64,000 nucleotides of DNA. Source: Hofstenia miamia. Its lineage: Eukaryota; Xenacoelomorpha; Acoela. The notes under the pieces were generated by a model. The model made no database searches and had not been told where the DNA came from. It saw nothing but the letters and a program-made list of their open reading frames with translations. The position numbers and the translations under genes were made by a program. Position 1 is the first letter of the stretch. Every line of letters begins with the position of its first letter. Shown here piece by piece: positions 1 to 12,860 of the stretch. The DNA lies in contig SCFE01000073.1 of NCBI GenBank assembly GCA_004352715.1, positions 933,170-997,169 of the forward strand. Direction: 5' to 3'.

Positions 1-494
1 AAATCAGAAATAATATCATGAAAAATCATTATCATTGAAGCTAACAATTATTGGATAGCGTGAAATTTATAGTGACTTTTATCATTCAAATAAATTTTTT
101 TATAAATGGCTGTTAATATCCTGACTCCTATGATATTTTCTTTAAATTTTCCATTATTGCTCATTCGCAAAAATGTCAAGACAACAATTAATTTTTTAGA
201 ACAGGTTGAAGTGTTTTTTAATATTATTATATACCGAACAAAATTTACTTTGAATTAAATTGTTTGTGGTAAAAAAGTGAGAAAAAATTTCAACTACAAA
301 AAGACTTCAACAACAGTACCCGTAAACACACCAAATGAGGACAGGTACTTTATGAATTTTCACCAATAATACCTTATCAAGATGCAAGAAACTTTCTGAA
401 ATATCTCTACTCTACTGGAAGAACAAATCTCAAAACTTTACTGCATTCTACAGAAACTTTAAAAAGTTGATTGAAACGAACACGCTAAAAAAGA

Positions 495-955
495 AAAATG
501 GAATTGAAGGACCCCTCAAATAGTCTGGAAATGAACGGAAAGGTTTTGTCAAAATTGCTTTACAAAACCCATTGAAGTAAACTGCTCATTTGAGCTCAAA
601 GTTTCAAGAAACCCATAACAATATTGTCTCAACATCGGCAGTGTACCGAGCATTACCAAAGACAGGGATCTGTAATAAGCGTGCAAAAAAGTGCCACTGA
701 TTAACACAAAAACAGAAAAAAGACCGGGTTAGCTTCTTTGAAACATAGTCGCATGATTAATTTTTCAGAAATGTTTAGGGATCATGAAGAACATTGAGGA
801 AAAGCAAATCAAAAAAATATGCAAAAACTTAAGCAATATTGATGGAGTACAAAGAAAAAATATTCCGAGAATGCAGAAGAATTTGATTGACTCATTTAAG
901 AAAGGATTTTTGAAATGTATTGTCTCCGTAGGTAGTGTTGTCTAATTTCTTTTAC
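495..955 (+). pseudogene. Tc1-like transposase relic (N-terminal DNA-binding part plus C-terminal scrap)
   Basis: Seen: with several stops and frameshifts, the plus strand reads like the helix-turn-helix half of a Tc1-family transposase. Order: a run like the GRPRK-type linker, then KGFVKIALQNPLK, then VSTSAVYRALPKTGI, then NKRAKKCH. These match the usual layout of vR...NP...vS..TVrR.L...G...r.A..KP. Downstream, around 840-955, a piece reading NLIDSFKKGFLKCIV resembles the family C-terminus. The catalytic DDE core between them is largely missing, so the element is internally deleted. Known: Tc1/mariner elements insert at TA dinucleotides. I could not find its TIRs. It cannot be active. Confidence 0.55.
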
Positions 956-1139
956 AAAAACTTATAGAAAACTTAATTTGCCATCTATTGATATAAATAA
1001 ATTTTATTACTGTTCGTGTTTTTGTTGCTAAGAGATTGAAAAAATTCTGTTTCTTATTTCTTACCGAAGCTATGTGTTATAAATTAATAAGATCATGGAT
1101 ACTTAGATATTGTCTAGTACTAGTAGACATTATAATGAA

Positions 1140-1620
1140 GTGGATCGAAAGTACCGGTCATTTCTCCCAGTCCAACACTCTAGCATGCAGATGACTTTCC
1201 GTCCAGTAGCTCTAATCTTGTTGACAAGCGTGGTGGAATTCTGAGCGGTCGTGTCACGCAAAGTGGCGACAGCCGTTCGTTAACTGTAACGTGGCTCCAC
1301 AACATTCATGAAGCTCCGGAACCAAGTTTGCTCTATGCACATCAAAGCGAGGCCACCCTTGACAATGAGCTGATAGACTATCTGTTTTGTGATTTCAGAT
1401 TGCCGTGAAAATGGTAGTAGTTTCACTGACACAGCACCAGATTGGTTAATTTCGAGAGTCGAACTTTTCATTGTGTTTGACTTCTTGGTATAGAATGCTT
1501 GCAGTTCTGTTGAATGGCTTTCCTGTATGTGTTTGAGCAATTTGCCTTTGGTGCTCTTTGAAAACTTTTATTTTCTGGTCAGAGTTTGCATGCTGCCTCA
1601 AAAGTGCTGTCGTCTAATGG
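1140..1620 (-). pseudogene. hAT transposase fragment, BED zinc finger and start of catalytic region
   Basis: Read on the minus strand, an 86-codon open stretch (1280-1540) contains LLKHIQESHSTELQ just upstream and at its start, which is the H-x5-H half of a BED-type zinc finger. It then contains ITKQIVYQLIVKGG, then FRSFMNVVEPRYS. The pattern itk.i...i...g.p...ve...Fr.lm..l.PrY is diagnostic of the N-terminal region of hAT/ZBED transposases. Downstream of PRYS the frame breaks, and no RNase H core or C-terminal dimerisation domain follows. No TIR was found. It is a truncated, inactive copy. The minus orientation and family are well supported; the exact ends are not. Confidence 0.7.
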
Positions 1621-3990
1621 AAATAAAAATAATGATTTGTAGTCAACAGGATATGGTGCTGGCTTCTCAGGTAGCATGATCGATGATTGAGTGAGAGGTA
1701 GGTAATGCTGGCGATGGTAGATAGCTACTGAGGAAACTGACTTGCTTGTTTAATGAAAGAGTTGTTTAATGCACCCAAATGTTGAAAGTTTGTTGACAGC
1801 GCCACACGCAGGATTAGGTATGCATACTAGCTACATAACATGCATGTGCTGTGTGACAAGACAGGACAGGAAAAACAACGATAACGCCCAAACAGTCAGA
1901 AATTATAGGGCTATTATTCTGACTTACACTTCTCATGATCTTTCAGGTCTCATGTGGATATGTTTGTTAGTGGTTTTAACAACGTCTGTGATGTCATTTT
2001 AATTAATCTGGCACTTGTTGAACTTGGAGTTGAGGGCCTCTTCGTGTATGTCATGTATTCAAAATCTGACGCTTATTTTGGCCTACGTGTATGCACATGT
2101 ATGTATCAAATTCAGTCGTTCCGTGTATTTTTCGTGTATGTATGTATACACGACAATACACTGGTTTCGAAATTCTAGTTTGTCATTTTCAAGTTAATTA
2201 ACAGCTGCTGTTTTTCCTTCTTTTTTAAAATATATTTAGCTTGCTAAAGTCTTTTTGCTTGTTCATTAAATGTCTTTCAAAGAATTTAATTGCAATATTT
2301 TCCGCTATTTTTGTTTATTGATGCTTAATTAAAATTATTTCTTTTTTGGTGTGTGTGCATGTAAACATATTTCTGAATCATGATGACTTCGCATATGCTC
2401 TTCTATTGTCCATTTAAATTAAATCATGGTATCACAAATTTTCAAAATATATTGTTAAGGGTCTCATTTCTATATTCTTAGTAGTCTCCTTAAGTAAATT
2501 CCAGTGCAAATTGATTAGTTTATAGCTTTATATCAAAAGCATAGATAATGCTCATATCTTTACAAATGAATGAAGGAGCGTTGTCTCTAATAACAAACTG
2601 TGCTACTGGAAATTATTCACAAAAGAACTCGACATGAGAAATCACTTTGAAATCAGCCCCAGACAAAATGACATTTAATTTCTGAAGTTTACAATGAAAG
2701 AAATGTTCCTTGATTAAAAGTTTAACGCTACCTGCTCTACAGGAATGCTGAAGCTGCTCTTGTCTTCATAATTGAATTTGCAAAGTGTAACGAAATTGTC
2801 TAGAGCTTAGGCTTTAGTTAGGGCAACTGATTTAACTAAGAAAGCTTGGTTTAAATTAATAAAAAATGTTATCAACATTTTACTAAATAAATTATAAAAT
2901 TCTTTACACCACAAACATAACACGTTGTTAAGCACTAAATTACTGTAAAATAGCAAACTTATCAAATCAACGTAGGAGTTTTGAGAATATTCTTTCTTGT
3001 TTTTACATTATTTATGAATTAGTCTTTGATAAATGTCTTAGGTTTACACTTAGATCTAAGGGTGCAATATTGTATATAAAAGCTGGTGTAACGCGACAAG
3101 AATTTGAAACGTGTTTATACAGAAAATTTTCGCCTTTTTAATAGATTATTATGAACTAAATTTTGAACAATCATAAAAATGAATATTTAGTGTTAGGTTC
3201 TTCTCTGATATTAATTATAGATATAGATGTGTCATTTTGCATAATAAATATCATTTTGTTATTTGTAATCTGATTAAATGATAAATAAATTATGTCATAT
3301 TTACTATCAATTCTAAATATAATAAAAGATACATATTTACATTATTTTCTTTGTATATATGCATATACTAATATTCATGTTTTTACGAAATGTCTACATA
3401 TTATTGTAAGTATTTTAACATAGTTGTTATTGAACTGCATATTGAATTTCACCTTACTTTGTTTTTGTATAGTTATTTATTTCATTTTTTGTTTATAGGA
3501 CATTTCCATTGCAAAATTACAGAAATCAGGTAAGAAAACATTGTTTTTAAGGCAAGTTGTAGAATTTCTTATTGCAATTGCAAAATTCTAGAAATTGGGC
3601 ATTCAACTATACAGAAAAGAGCAAATTTGGAGTTGAGACTATTTTTAGGTCCAAACCCAGCCTACCATATTTTTCTTTTGTGTCATTGATACTGTCTTGT
3701 GCTTTATTACCCTAAGTCAACCACCATTTCTTTAAAGATATTAATTTTAAAATATAAGTAGCACGCTGTCAAGACATTGTTTTCATCAACAATAGAAGTT
3801 TCCAAGTTTCAAAAATTCTGGAATTCCAGTGATAACTATGAGGTAAGGATGACTTGACTACCTGCATTAATCATTATATTTTTCCCACTGTCATATAAAT
3901 TGAATATATCATTGCTTCTATGTCACTAAGAAATTTGCTGTTTTCACTTGTCATTTCTTCATCTCACAGATTTTTGAAAATTCCTAACTA
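1621..3990. other. AT-rich intergenic DNA with no gene
   Basis: No reading frame here shows recognisable motifs. Small ORFs around 1769-2200 overlap in different frames and look like chance. A short A/T-rich phrase reading attgcaaaattacagaaat near 3510 recurs in altered form near 3580, suggesting a decayed local duplication. Nothing else is supported. Confidence 0.6.
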
Positions 3991-3993
3991 CTT

Positions 3994-4087
3994 CTTTGTC
4001 CAGGCATTCGTACATAATAACAGAAAATATTTTTTCATATTGCTTAATAATAATTAAATATATTGTTGATTATATATATATATATAT
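3994..4087 (+). repeat. First copy of sequence repeated across an N gap
   Basis: The 90-odd bases from ctttgtccaggcattcg up to the TA tract reappear almost base for base starting at 4145, right after the N run. A repeat that begins exactly at the far edge of a gap is the signature of two overlapping contig ends that were not merged, rather than a genomic duplication. Confidence 0.85.
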
Positions 4088-4144
4088 NNNNNNNNNNNNN
4101 NNNNNNNNNNNNNNNNNNNNNNNNNNNNNNNNNNNNNNNNNNNN
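4088..4144. other. Assembly gap (57 Ns)
   Basis: Run of N between two near-identical copies of the same flank; probably a spurious gap inside a (TA)n tract. Confidence 0.95.
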
Positions 4145-4220
4145 CTTTGTCCAGGCATTCGTACATAATAACAGAAAATATTTTTTCATATTGCTTAATA
4201 ATAATTAAATATATTGTTGA

Positions 4221-4253
<33 letters not shown>
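4145..4253 (+). repeat. Second copy of the gap-flanking sequence, running into a (TA)n tract
   Basis: Repeats 3994-4087 and continues into an uninterrupted TA tract at about 4222-4253. See the first copy for the interpretation. Confidence 0.85.
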
Positions 4254-4258
<5 letters not shown>

Positions 4259-5720
4259 TATATCAGTGGCATCAAGCCTCTAGTAAATCAGAGGGCCAGA
4301 GGTTCAAAAATTTATTTTTTTTATGTGAGCACATGCCAATATTTGTATGATTCCTTGAAGAAAACTTAAGCGCTCATAACTCACGAAAGAATATAGATAT
4401 GCAAAATCCCATTAGGGTTTGCGTGGATGCTCCAACCTCGGTGCTTTCCATGCAGCTATCTCTAACTTTGTGCATGATGCAGTTGAATGGGTATGGAAGG
4501 TAGCAATTCACATAACCCAGTTTGGAAAAATATTTTTCTATTTTTGAAAAACGAAAATTTCAAGTACTTCTCCCAAAGCAGTACGCTTTAGTACAAATTT
4601 TAACATTAAGTTCTAGCACGAGCACATACACTAATAAATGTGCCCATGGCTCACGATTTCCAAATTTCCTGGTTTTGTAATAGAAAAAAAGCAGGTTAAT
4701 AGATTTTAGATCACCCAGAAATTTCTAAGCCAACGATAATTTCTTAAAAATTATTTCAAGTACACAACTTTAAAAAGTTCAGTTTGCGGGTAATACCGTT
4801 TACTTGGTTAAAAAAGGAATAATTGAAGCATGCTTTTTTGTAGGCATTGATATATGAAATTCCAGAAAATATTTGCTGTGAAATCAATATTTGCGGATTA
4901 TGAGATTTATTTATAAAAAATTTGAGGAATACGTTAAAGGTTTTGACTGATTTAGAGTAAAATGCTGCGAAATGATATATTTTTCATTGTAAATATTATT
5001 TAATTTCTTCTATTTATTACTAGAAGTCGTTTTCAAGTTATCTATATTTCCTCTAGGAAATTTTCAAAATCTGTAATGGCTGCAACAAAAAAATTTTTAA
5101 ACGCATATAACTCATAAACTCATGAAGATATTGAAAATCTGAAAGCATCAGAGGATAGAGAATTGTATCCTCATACGGCGCGACAAACTCTGACTTTGCA
5201 CACGGCGCCTGTACGGAGCTCACACAGATTGAATATTTACAAAAATCGGATTTCTTATTGAATATTCTTATTTGCATGTAATTCAGGTTTAAGCATGTTT
5301 TAGCATATATCTTCATCATTGCATGAGCGAGCCTTACCACATAGATGTGTTCATGTAAAAACCTTTCAATATTTCTTAACAGACATTGATAAAATTGTTC
5401 AACAATGTGGACAAATCCATTTGTTACGTAGAACTTACACTAGTCGAAGTAGGGTTAAAATGCCTTTAAGTTATTGTTTGATAATACATCATTGTGCAAT
5501 GCAAATATCATTACATAATTTCTACATGAGGGAATAGCAGGCCTGCATATGGAAATTCATTTGCCTCCTCTCCATTTCATTTACTATTTTAAACTATTTT
5601 AATATTTTTCCAACATTTCCACATTTTTCCATAACGCTTAAACTTAGTGGTTAGAGTTCTGCAGGACCAGAATTTTTTGAAGGCATTTCTATTTAGTACC
5701 ATGAGTTTTAGTTCCAGTCC
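4254..5720. other. Intergenic DNA, probable old repeat, no gene
   Basis: No coding motif in either strand. A minus-strand open stretch at 5053-5340 has no family resemblance. Phrases like gctcataactcacgaaag (near 4370) and catataactcataaactca (near 5105) resemble one another, suggesting fragments of one old non-coding repeat. A small cctct...agagg hairpin lies near 4275. Confidence 0.45.
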
Positions 5721-5727
5721 CATTACA

Positions 5728-5766
5728 TTATATATATCAATATATATATATATATATATATATATC
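5728..5766. repeat. (TA)n microsatellite
   Basis: Near-perfect TA dinucleotide run, interrupted once. Confidence 0.95.
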
Positions 5767-5939
5767 GCATTTCGGTATTACTAATATATTCAAAAATCTG
5801 CAAAATCCTTGTTACTATAATTACCTAGTAAAAGTTGAACATTCGCTAAGAAATAATAAATTTAAGTTTTGCTGATTTGAATACTACTGTCAATTGTACG
5901 TTTAAGAATAAATATTTATTGCAATACCTACGTTTCTAG

Positions 5940-6677
5940 TTTATGACGCGATATAAATCAAACATACTTTCTAAGCAACCGGAGTTATTACTAGATTTCT
6001 GAAAAGCAAGTTTCCTTTTATGGCTAAGCTTTTTGAAAGAGTTTGAAGGGCAAACTTTCTTTAGTGATATTTAAGAAATTTCTCAAGCTTTTGCTACATA
6101 ACTTTTAAGGTAAATTATAAGTGTAACGTAAACACCTTTCCATTTGTTTAAAAAGCATGATTACATCTTAGAATATATCAGAATAAGCATAGTATACGAC
6201 TTGAATTTGTTGATTTGTTAATAGCACACTGTCGCAACATGTATGTACTTTTGCTTAAAAATTAACTCTGGATTTCATATAATATAATTAGGTACATTTG
6301 TAAATATACTGTATATGATATGGTATATATAATTAGTCACTAAGTTCAGAATTAAAAAACGTGTCTTTGTATTAGGCTTTTTCTCGATCAGGCATAGTTG
6401 TAATTGATATTCAGATAATTGATAGAACCAACTTTCTAACTCACCCTGCAGAACTGTATGATTCCATTAACCTTGAGCAGTCTGGCATCCATTATGAAAG
6501 AAAATAGAGATTCACCTCACTTTCAGAGAATTTTCTCTTGAGAAATTTCTTAAATTCACTATAGAAAGTTTGCACTTCAAACTCAGAAATTTAATCATTC
6601 AAGGAAACTTGGTTTTGAGAAATCCAGTAATTACTCCGGTTACTTAAAAAATATGTTTGATTTATAAGCGTCATAAA
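5940..6677. mobile_element. Foldback/MITE-like element with inverted arms of about 145 bp
   Basis: Seen: the left arm (5940-6087), starting tttatgacgc and passing through ataaatcaaacata, accggagt, tactagatttct, aagtttcctt and gcaaactttct, matches the reverse complement of 6537-6677 at roughly four bases in five, with a few small indels. The spacer of about 450 bp has no coding capacity. Inference: a non-autonomous DNA transposon with long terminal inverted repeats, or an old inverted duplication. I could not identify a target-site duplication at the outer ends, so the type is open. Confidence 0.65.
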
Positions 6678-9600
6678 GATCAGGAAGTTTACAAATCGTG
6701 TGCCATCTCTTGGTGAACTTGCTTGAATGTAATGTTCAATATTTCTAGTATTGATGCGGCTGAAGTAGTTGGAAAGATTAACTATTTTTGCTGGAAAATT
6801 CACCAATTTTTCAAAAATTCAAATTCTCTTTAAAATTAATATTCACGTAATTATACTATTTCGAACCCAAAGAAGCACCAACGAACACTAACTGTTTCTA
6901 TATAGGTGCATAGATCTGTCAAGGCCATTGACACATGCTATCCGCCAAGTCAGAGATCTACCACGTGGTGCCTTCACATTTTGGAAATTCATGAGCTGCT
7001 TAGTTAAAAACTTTTGATTTAGTTTTCAGTGCAACAATTTTTCTGCTAAAATGTACGTAAATATGTTCGAATGGATTTAAACCGTGACTCATTCTAGACT
7101 TGAGGTAGCGAAAACTTTGTTACAAACATTTTCTATTATGCCAAAACTCACAAGGCTTGAAATTCTAAATAATGTGCTATCGCTATTCCAGATAGTAGAA
7201 AATCAGAACTTTTTTACCAAATTATTTTGACTATTCATCGCATATATTATTTTTTTGCATTCATATCTTTTTTGAATAAACAAAATCATTAAGATCATTG
7301 CATACCTGCACAACCCACCAACCTCTGCAAACATATTTCGATGGACCAACCACTGCATTTCATCTAAAATGTTTACCCAAATTATTTTCATGACTAAACC
7401 AATTTTGAATGTAGTCTTTGCGATTATGTGTCACTAATTTTCATTCATTTAGTAATGCTAGCTTACTGAGTATTGTGAGGTGAGTAAATTTATTTATCTG
7501 TTAACTTCCAAAATTTGGTGCTTAGCTGTCATTTGCACTATCATGGACTTCACGTGGTTGATTAGGAAACACTAAGTTAATAATAGTTTACACTTAAATG
7601 AAAAGGGGATTTCTTTACTATTAGTCGGATAGTTGAGTGATTTTGAATTAAGTCTTTTATATAGACCTCTATTTATGAAATTTGATAAAAAATTATTTGA
7701 AATTTAATAACTAAAAGTAGGAGTTCATGCATTTTATAATGGATTTATATATAGCTATCTTAGGGATCAAGAATCAAAAAAATGTACTTGTATGAAACTG
7801 TGCATTATTTTGAGAACTGAAAGACTTCTTCTTTGGGAGCTTTTCAAAATTAGAGTAACTACCAAAAAACAATAAGAATCTTGCGAATATGTTTCTCGCG
7901 TAATATTGATCATAAAGTTTTAAGGACTGTGTCTTCATCAAAAGTAAGATTAGTAAAAATAATTTATTTTATCCACTAACTAGAATTGCAATAATAATTA
8001 TCTGCAAAAATTGGTAGCCTAATGCAGAAATGAAAAATAAAAATTAATCTCTTAAAATACTTATCATCTGGAAAAATAAAATACTCATTGTCTTTAAATT
8101 CTTTAAAAATGATATGGATATGTTTTAAAAAGTGAGTTAGTGCTGAAATAGAATATTGTTAAAAGTTTCTGAGTGATTACATTTCCTCGACAAGAAGAAG
8201 GTCGAGATACATTATTTGAACGCCACAAGGTAACTTTGACAATATAGTGAAAGAAAATAAGTTCCATTGGAATGGAGAAGCTGACATAATAATTTTAGTA
8301 CATTTGAAAGTTTTAATGGAATTCTTCATCCGCAGTTTCCTTACGAAAACTTGTGAACTTCATTAATGCTTTTTCGCTTAAAGGCTTTCAAACTTACATT
8401 ATTTAGCAGCTTTTATCAAAACTTAAATTTCAGTTTTTCTTGCTACTTGAAAATTAAAATTAGTGAAATTTGGGAAAACCTTGTTCTCATTTGTGTTAGT
8501 TTAAGGTAACAAATCCCTTTTCGATAGTTTTGAACAATTTTATCTGGGTTATCTGTAGATAAATTGCTTAAGCTCCGTTCTGGCGTACATTGCCCAAAGT
8601 TAGACGTTGCACCGTAGAATGCTTTGACATTTGAAATAAATTTATAGAAACCCATCACATATTTTGAAAAACTCCTAGTGGATGTTTTAATATTCTAAGG
8701 AGTGCGTATAATATTTGAAATAAGTTTTAGTAAATTTTCTGTTGAAAAATACATTTTTCTTTCCAATACATCTCTCAGTTACACGAAATGAATAATTGCT
8801 GACAATTTTTGAAATCGATGGAAAAATCATCGAAACGGTACAAAATTACCACTAAATTATTTTTTGATTTTTTGTGTGCAATGATAATGAAAAGTTCCTA
8901 ATTAATGTGACTAAAATTAATGAACAATGATTCTATTATATTGTCTGGAACAAAACCAGTGTATTTTGGCCTTTAACGAGTTCTTTTCAGATTCAATCCA
9001 TTTGTTTTTAAACAATAGTTGGTTGGAGAAAACGCGGTTCAATTCAGATTGAATTGATTGCTAAACATTTGGCAAACTAAATATACGCTTGAAGCTAATG
9101 AAGCAGCCTATCCTATGCAGAAAAAAGTGATACATTCTTTCATTATGGAGCTTTAAAACGTTTATGGTGTTTCTTGCAAAATGATCATGCCGTTAAAATT
9201 GTAAGAAAACATTGAAAGAGGCTAGATGAAGATACAATGAAATTTTATTATAATTAGACTCAATTGTCAACAATAAATTATAAAGTAATAGCCATTGAGA
9301 GATAAACAAAAATAATGAACAACAAATGATCTGTTGCATTGAGAGAATAACATCGTGGGCACCCACAAATAATAAATATTTGTATTATTTTTTTCTCTAT
9401 GTACATTCCTGTAAGTATAGGGATCTCTGTAAGAATTTTCGCAATTTTTGCTTTGTCCAAATCCATTACTAAAAGAAAAGAGAAATTTCATTTCATAATA
9501 GAAATTGGAAAAACTAAGAGAATTCCCTAAAACTTTGATATAACTAGATCTACTTATTAACATATTTGAATATTTGAATAGTATCGGTATTCATTCTGTA

Positions 9601-11040
9601 CTGTGGGAAATTCTGAGAAGTATCCACTGAGTGGACTCCACTCTGCATGCAATTTAGGATTTACCATAGTACGAGGGGGTCCTATTTTAATTATTAAGTA
9701 AATTTTATTAATTAAAAGTTTGAATTAAATATATATATATATTCATATGTATGTGTGTGATGTTTGAATAGGACGCTGCAACGGCTGCAATAGACTAAGA
9801 TTGTATAATGGGACACATTTGCATGTAATAAATAATATATATTAAAATTTGACATGTTGATTTTCAGTTGCAATTTAGAAAGTTTAAAGAAATTGTCCCA
9901 TAAAACTTTGCCCATAATTTGTTGAGGAAAATTGCATTTAAGAGTTTCTTTTGAAAGGATTTCATTTTCGAAATTCAAGACGTAATTAGCAGAGAACATA
10001 GACGCAGATAAGATCAGTGATTTATACAAAGCTGTTTTTCATCTGGGAAAATGACTATTTTTAATTAAATGAATTCAAGGTAGCTAATGTTGGCTAAAAG
10101 TAGAATTTCGGAATTTTTAATCACATTCTTTGCATTAATGTATTTACATGCACTTCAAATGAATTCGAGTCACAATCATTATGAGTTCATATTTTCATAT
10201 TGTATACCTTGATATAATTTGTTTGATTTAATTTTATATTTATTTCATCAAGATGCTATGGTTACATAACCATTGTGCATTGTCTATAATATAAATAATA
10301 TGTGAAATGTTATCAAGCTATTTGTCATATTTTGAATATGATTTTTGATTGCAGATAAATTTGATAAAATTATTTAATAAGCTAGAATTTTGGTATATAT
10401 ATATATATATATATATATATGCTTTAGTAAATATTTAAATTGATATTAAATTTGCAAATTTAGCTTTAGCATTATTAAAAATATTTAGTAATCTTAAAAA
10501 TTAAAACTTAAATTAGATTTACATTTTCGAGGCTTAAACATATCATTTTATTGCCCAGGGTTTGATGGGTAGACTCAGATTTCTATTTTTTATAGATAAA
10601 ATTACAAAAATTTCAAAGAAAATCTTAAACTAGAGTGCAATCAGTGGAAAAGTTTTAAATTATTCTACATTAATTAAAAACAAAATTTGACTAATTCACG
10701 AAATTTAGTGAATTCAAGAATACCAATTCATAGATGATAAATCATTACAAAACATCCGTTTTCAATACATGCTGATAAAAAAATAGCGCTGCACCGTATT
10801 TTCAAAAATATAATGTTTACTGTTGCATCAATAAATTATAATTTGTACGAAATGCAATTAAAAAAATTCTTTGAATATTTCGAGGCAAAATTGAATAATT
10901 AGAAAATCTAATTGTGAAATTTTAATTATATTTGGTTGAAAAAGTCTTTTTAAATAGGACTGTACTAAAGAGCATTAATCGTTGCGAATCGTACTGTAAT
11001 CACTATATATTTTTGATAAAATAAATTTCAAAAGTAGTAT
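6678..11040. other. AT-rich intergenic DNA, no gene
   Basis: Small open stretches on the minus strand (7203-7391, 8443-8658, 9267-9563, 9712-10029) show no motif and have the lysine/asparagine/isoleucine bias expected of chance frames in AT-rich DNA. TA tracts lie at about 9729-9743 and 10393-10420. Nothing further is supported. Confidence 0.6.
10393..10420. repeat. (TA)n microsatellite
   Basis: Uninterrupted TA run of about 28 bp. Confidence 0.95.
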
Positions 11041-11044
11041 ATTT

Positions 11045-11048
<4 letters not shown>

Positions 11049-11081
<33 letters not shown>
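11049..11081. repeat. (TA)n microsatellite
   Basis: Uninterrupted TA run of about 33 bp. Confidence 0.95.
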
Positions 11082-11083
<2 letters not shown>

Positions 11084-11659
11084 AAACTAAAAATTTTTGT
11101 ATTACAGTTCTATCAGTTTTTGTCTATTCTTATTATTTTTGTTCGCTGCTGAAAAGAACGTTCACCCCAACCTCATTTTTCTAAAAGAATTTTCATTAGT
11201 AATAGTAAGGCTAGCTAATAGAAACAGTTTCGTCTTTAAATTATTTAGCACTCGCGAAATCTTGCATTTTTAGTTTCATATTTCTGTTTTATATCTGTTT
11301 TCTATTTCAATAGTTTGATTGAAATTAAATTCGAATTCTCAGTTCAAATTCAAACTTTTATGTCTAGCCAATTCCTAAAAAATTCGATTGTTTCCCCTCA
11401 ATCAGTGACACATACAAAAAATGTTTTAATTTCTTCTGAAAATATATTCGATTTCAAATTGTTTTAAATATGAGTGAAAACAGCACTGTCACTGTCGCAG
11501 TAGTCACGCATATTTGAGCTGCGTGTTCATCAAGAAATGATGTTTAAAGCAACGCGAAATTTAAGCTTAAAGCGGTTAATTTGAAGTTTCGTGATTACTA
11601 TGAACTTTTAACAAAAAAACAAACAATGTTATAACTCAGAGAACACACCAACCTTGAAC

Positions 11660-12622
11660 AATTGATGGGGGATCTAAGCAGCTCTAGGATTCTAGATTAT
11701 TAGACAGACTCATTTGTTCATAAAATTGGCATGGATGGAGGCGGTGGTCTCTCCAAAATATCACTCTCAATCGTTTCTATTAACAAAACTATGGTCAAAA
11801 AGAGAAGTTTATGCTACAAACATGGCATCATGGAAAAGTTGAAAATAATTCTGGAGTCAAGAATCTGCTGATCCTGATGCAGTCCTTGTGGATCTTCATA
11901 TTTGCATTTCACTAAATTTGAAAAAAAATTATTGTTGAGAATTACTTCCCTAGACTATGAAATCTGCTGATTTGAAACTATTTATTTGGCTGTTGGGGGT
12001 TATGGCTAATTGTAGCACATGTCCATGGTCATGTTGCAGCGCTCAAAAAGAACACTTTCGTTAAATAGGCAAAGATCGTACGATAAATTCATTGAATGAC
12101 TATTTAGCAGATTTCATCATCATGGAAGACATCATAAACAGGCGAAAATCTGTTGGAAGTGATTCTGCCACCCGGACTACATATTCTCATCAGCTGCGTA
12201 AGCACTTTGTACACTCATTTGGAAAAAAGCCCACCAAAGATAACTTGATGGCACTCAGCATGCCATGTTCAGAGGGAAGCTTACCATGGGGTCCATTCAC
12301 GAATAATAGTTATTGTAAACTCCTGAGCAATATCAAAAATTTACGAATGTTTTATCAATCCGAACGTTTATATATCCGTGTATTTAAGAAGCTTGACCAC
12401 GTGGTAAATGCCTGCCTGAGAAAACACCTGTCCCCAAATTAAAAACTTTACATTGTGAAATTTGTGAATTCCTATCTGGAATAAGAAATCAAAGTGGCGC
12501 CCTAAGTTCACTTGCCTGTTTTTTCATGTTCCATCGTTCTGCGATCTGAAAAACATTGGTATTGGGTCTTGATGCGAACAAATCGTGGAATCCGCTCACT
12601 ATGAGTTCGAGGTAACTTAGAA
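11660..12622 (+). pseudogene. Relic of an uncharacterised multi-copy invertebrate repeat protein (DGGGG...CPWC family)
   Basis: Seen, across frameshifts: GMDGGGG near 11732, CSTCPWSC with a following GKDRTINSLNDYLADF near 12015-12115, a PPGLHILI-like phrase near 12170-12195, REAYHGV (or SEGSLPWGPFTNNSYCKLL in the other frame) near 12275-12325, an intact-frame VVNACLRKHLSP near 12400-12440, and FCDLKNIGIGS.CEQ near 12540-12580. Known, from general familiarity: a large uncharacterised protein family scattered in invertebrate genomes carries these blocks in this order (DGGGGflKi, hPC.WC, RT, ppeLHlliG, YhGg.f.GN.crkLL, VV.aCFg, fC...G..SEQa.Es). It is presumed to be transposon-borne, function unknown. 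The longest open frame is 116 codons (12092-12442). The copy is dead. Confidence 0.6.
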
Positions 12623-12634
12623 AAATTACAAATG

Positions 12635-12860
12635 CAGGGGCCCCGGAAGCAATTTTGAACTGGGGGGGCTAATTTTAATTAAAAACTTATTATGTAAACA
12701 AATTAACATTATGTTGATACACATTAGAGAATATTAAAAATTAACGAAAAACATAAAATATTTGTCAACTTTAAAATAATGGTGGTGGTGGTTGGGGGGC
12801 TTTGTGGCAAAAAAACTGGGGGGCTATAGCCCCCCAGCCCCCCCTGCTGCGGGGCCCATG
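12635..12860. mobile_element. GC-rich 226-bp MITE with CAGGGGCCCC-type termini
   Basis: Left end CAGGGGCCCCGGAAGC matches the reverse complement of the right end, CATGGGCCCCGCAGCA, at 13 of 16 positions. The element is bracketed by the 5-bp direct repeat aaatg (12630-12634 and 12861-12865). Inside the right end lies a perfect hairpin, ctggggggctatagcccccc plus ag. The element stands out as GC-rich in AT-rich surroundings. Termini of this style are common among hAT-related MITEs, but a clear 8-bp target duplication is not seen, so the superfamily is uncertain. Confidence 0.65.

Noticed and set aside
5053-5340. 95-codon minus-strand frame
   Set aside because: Lies in an area with repeated non-coding phrases; no motif, and no support for a start or splice sites.
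9712-10029. 105-codon minus-strand frame
   Set aside because: Composition is that of random AT-rich DNA and its end reads into a TA tract.
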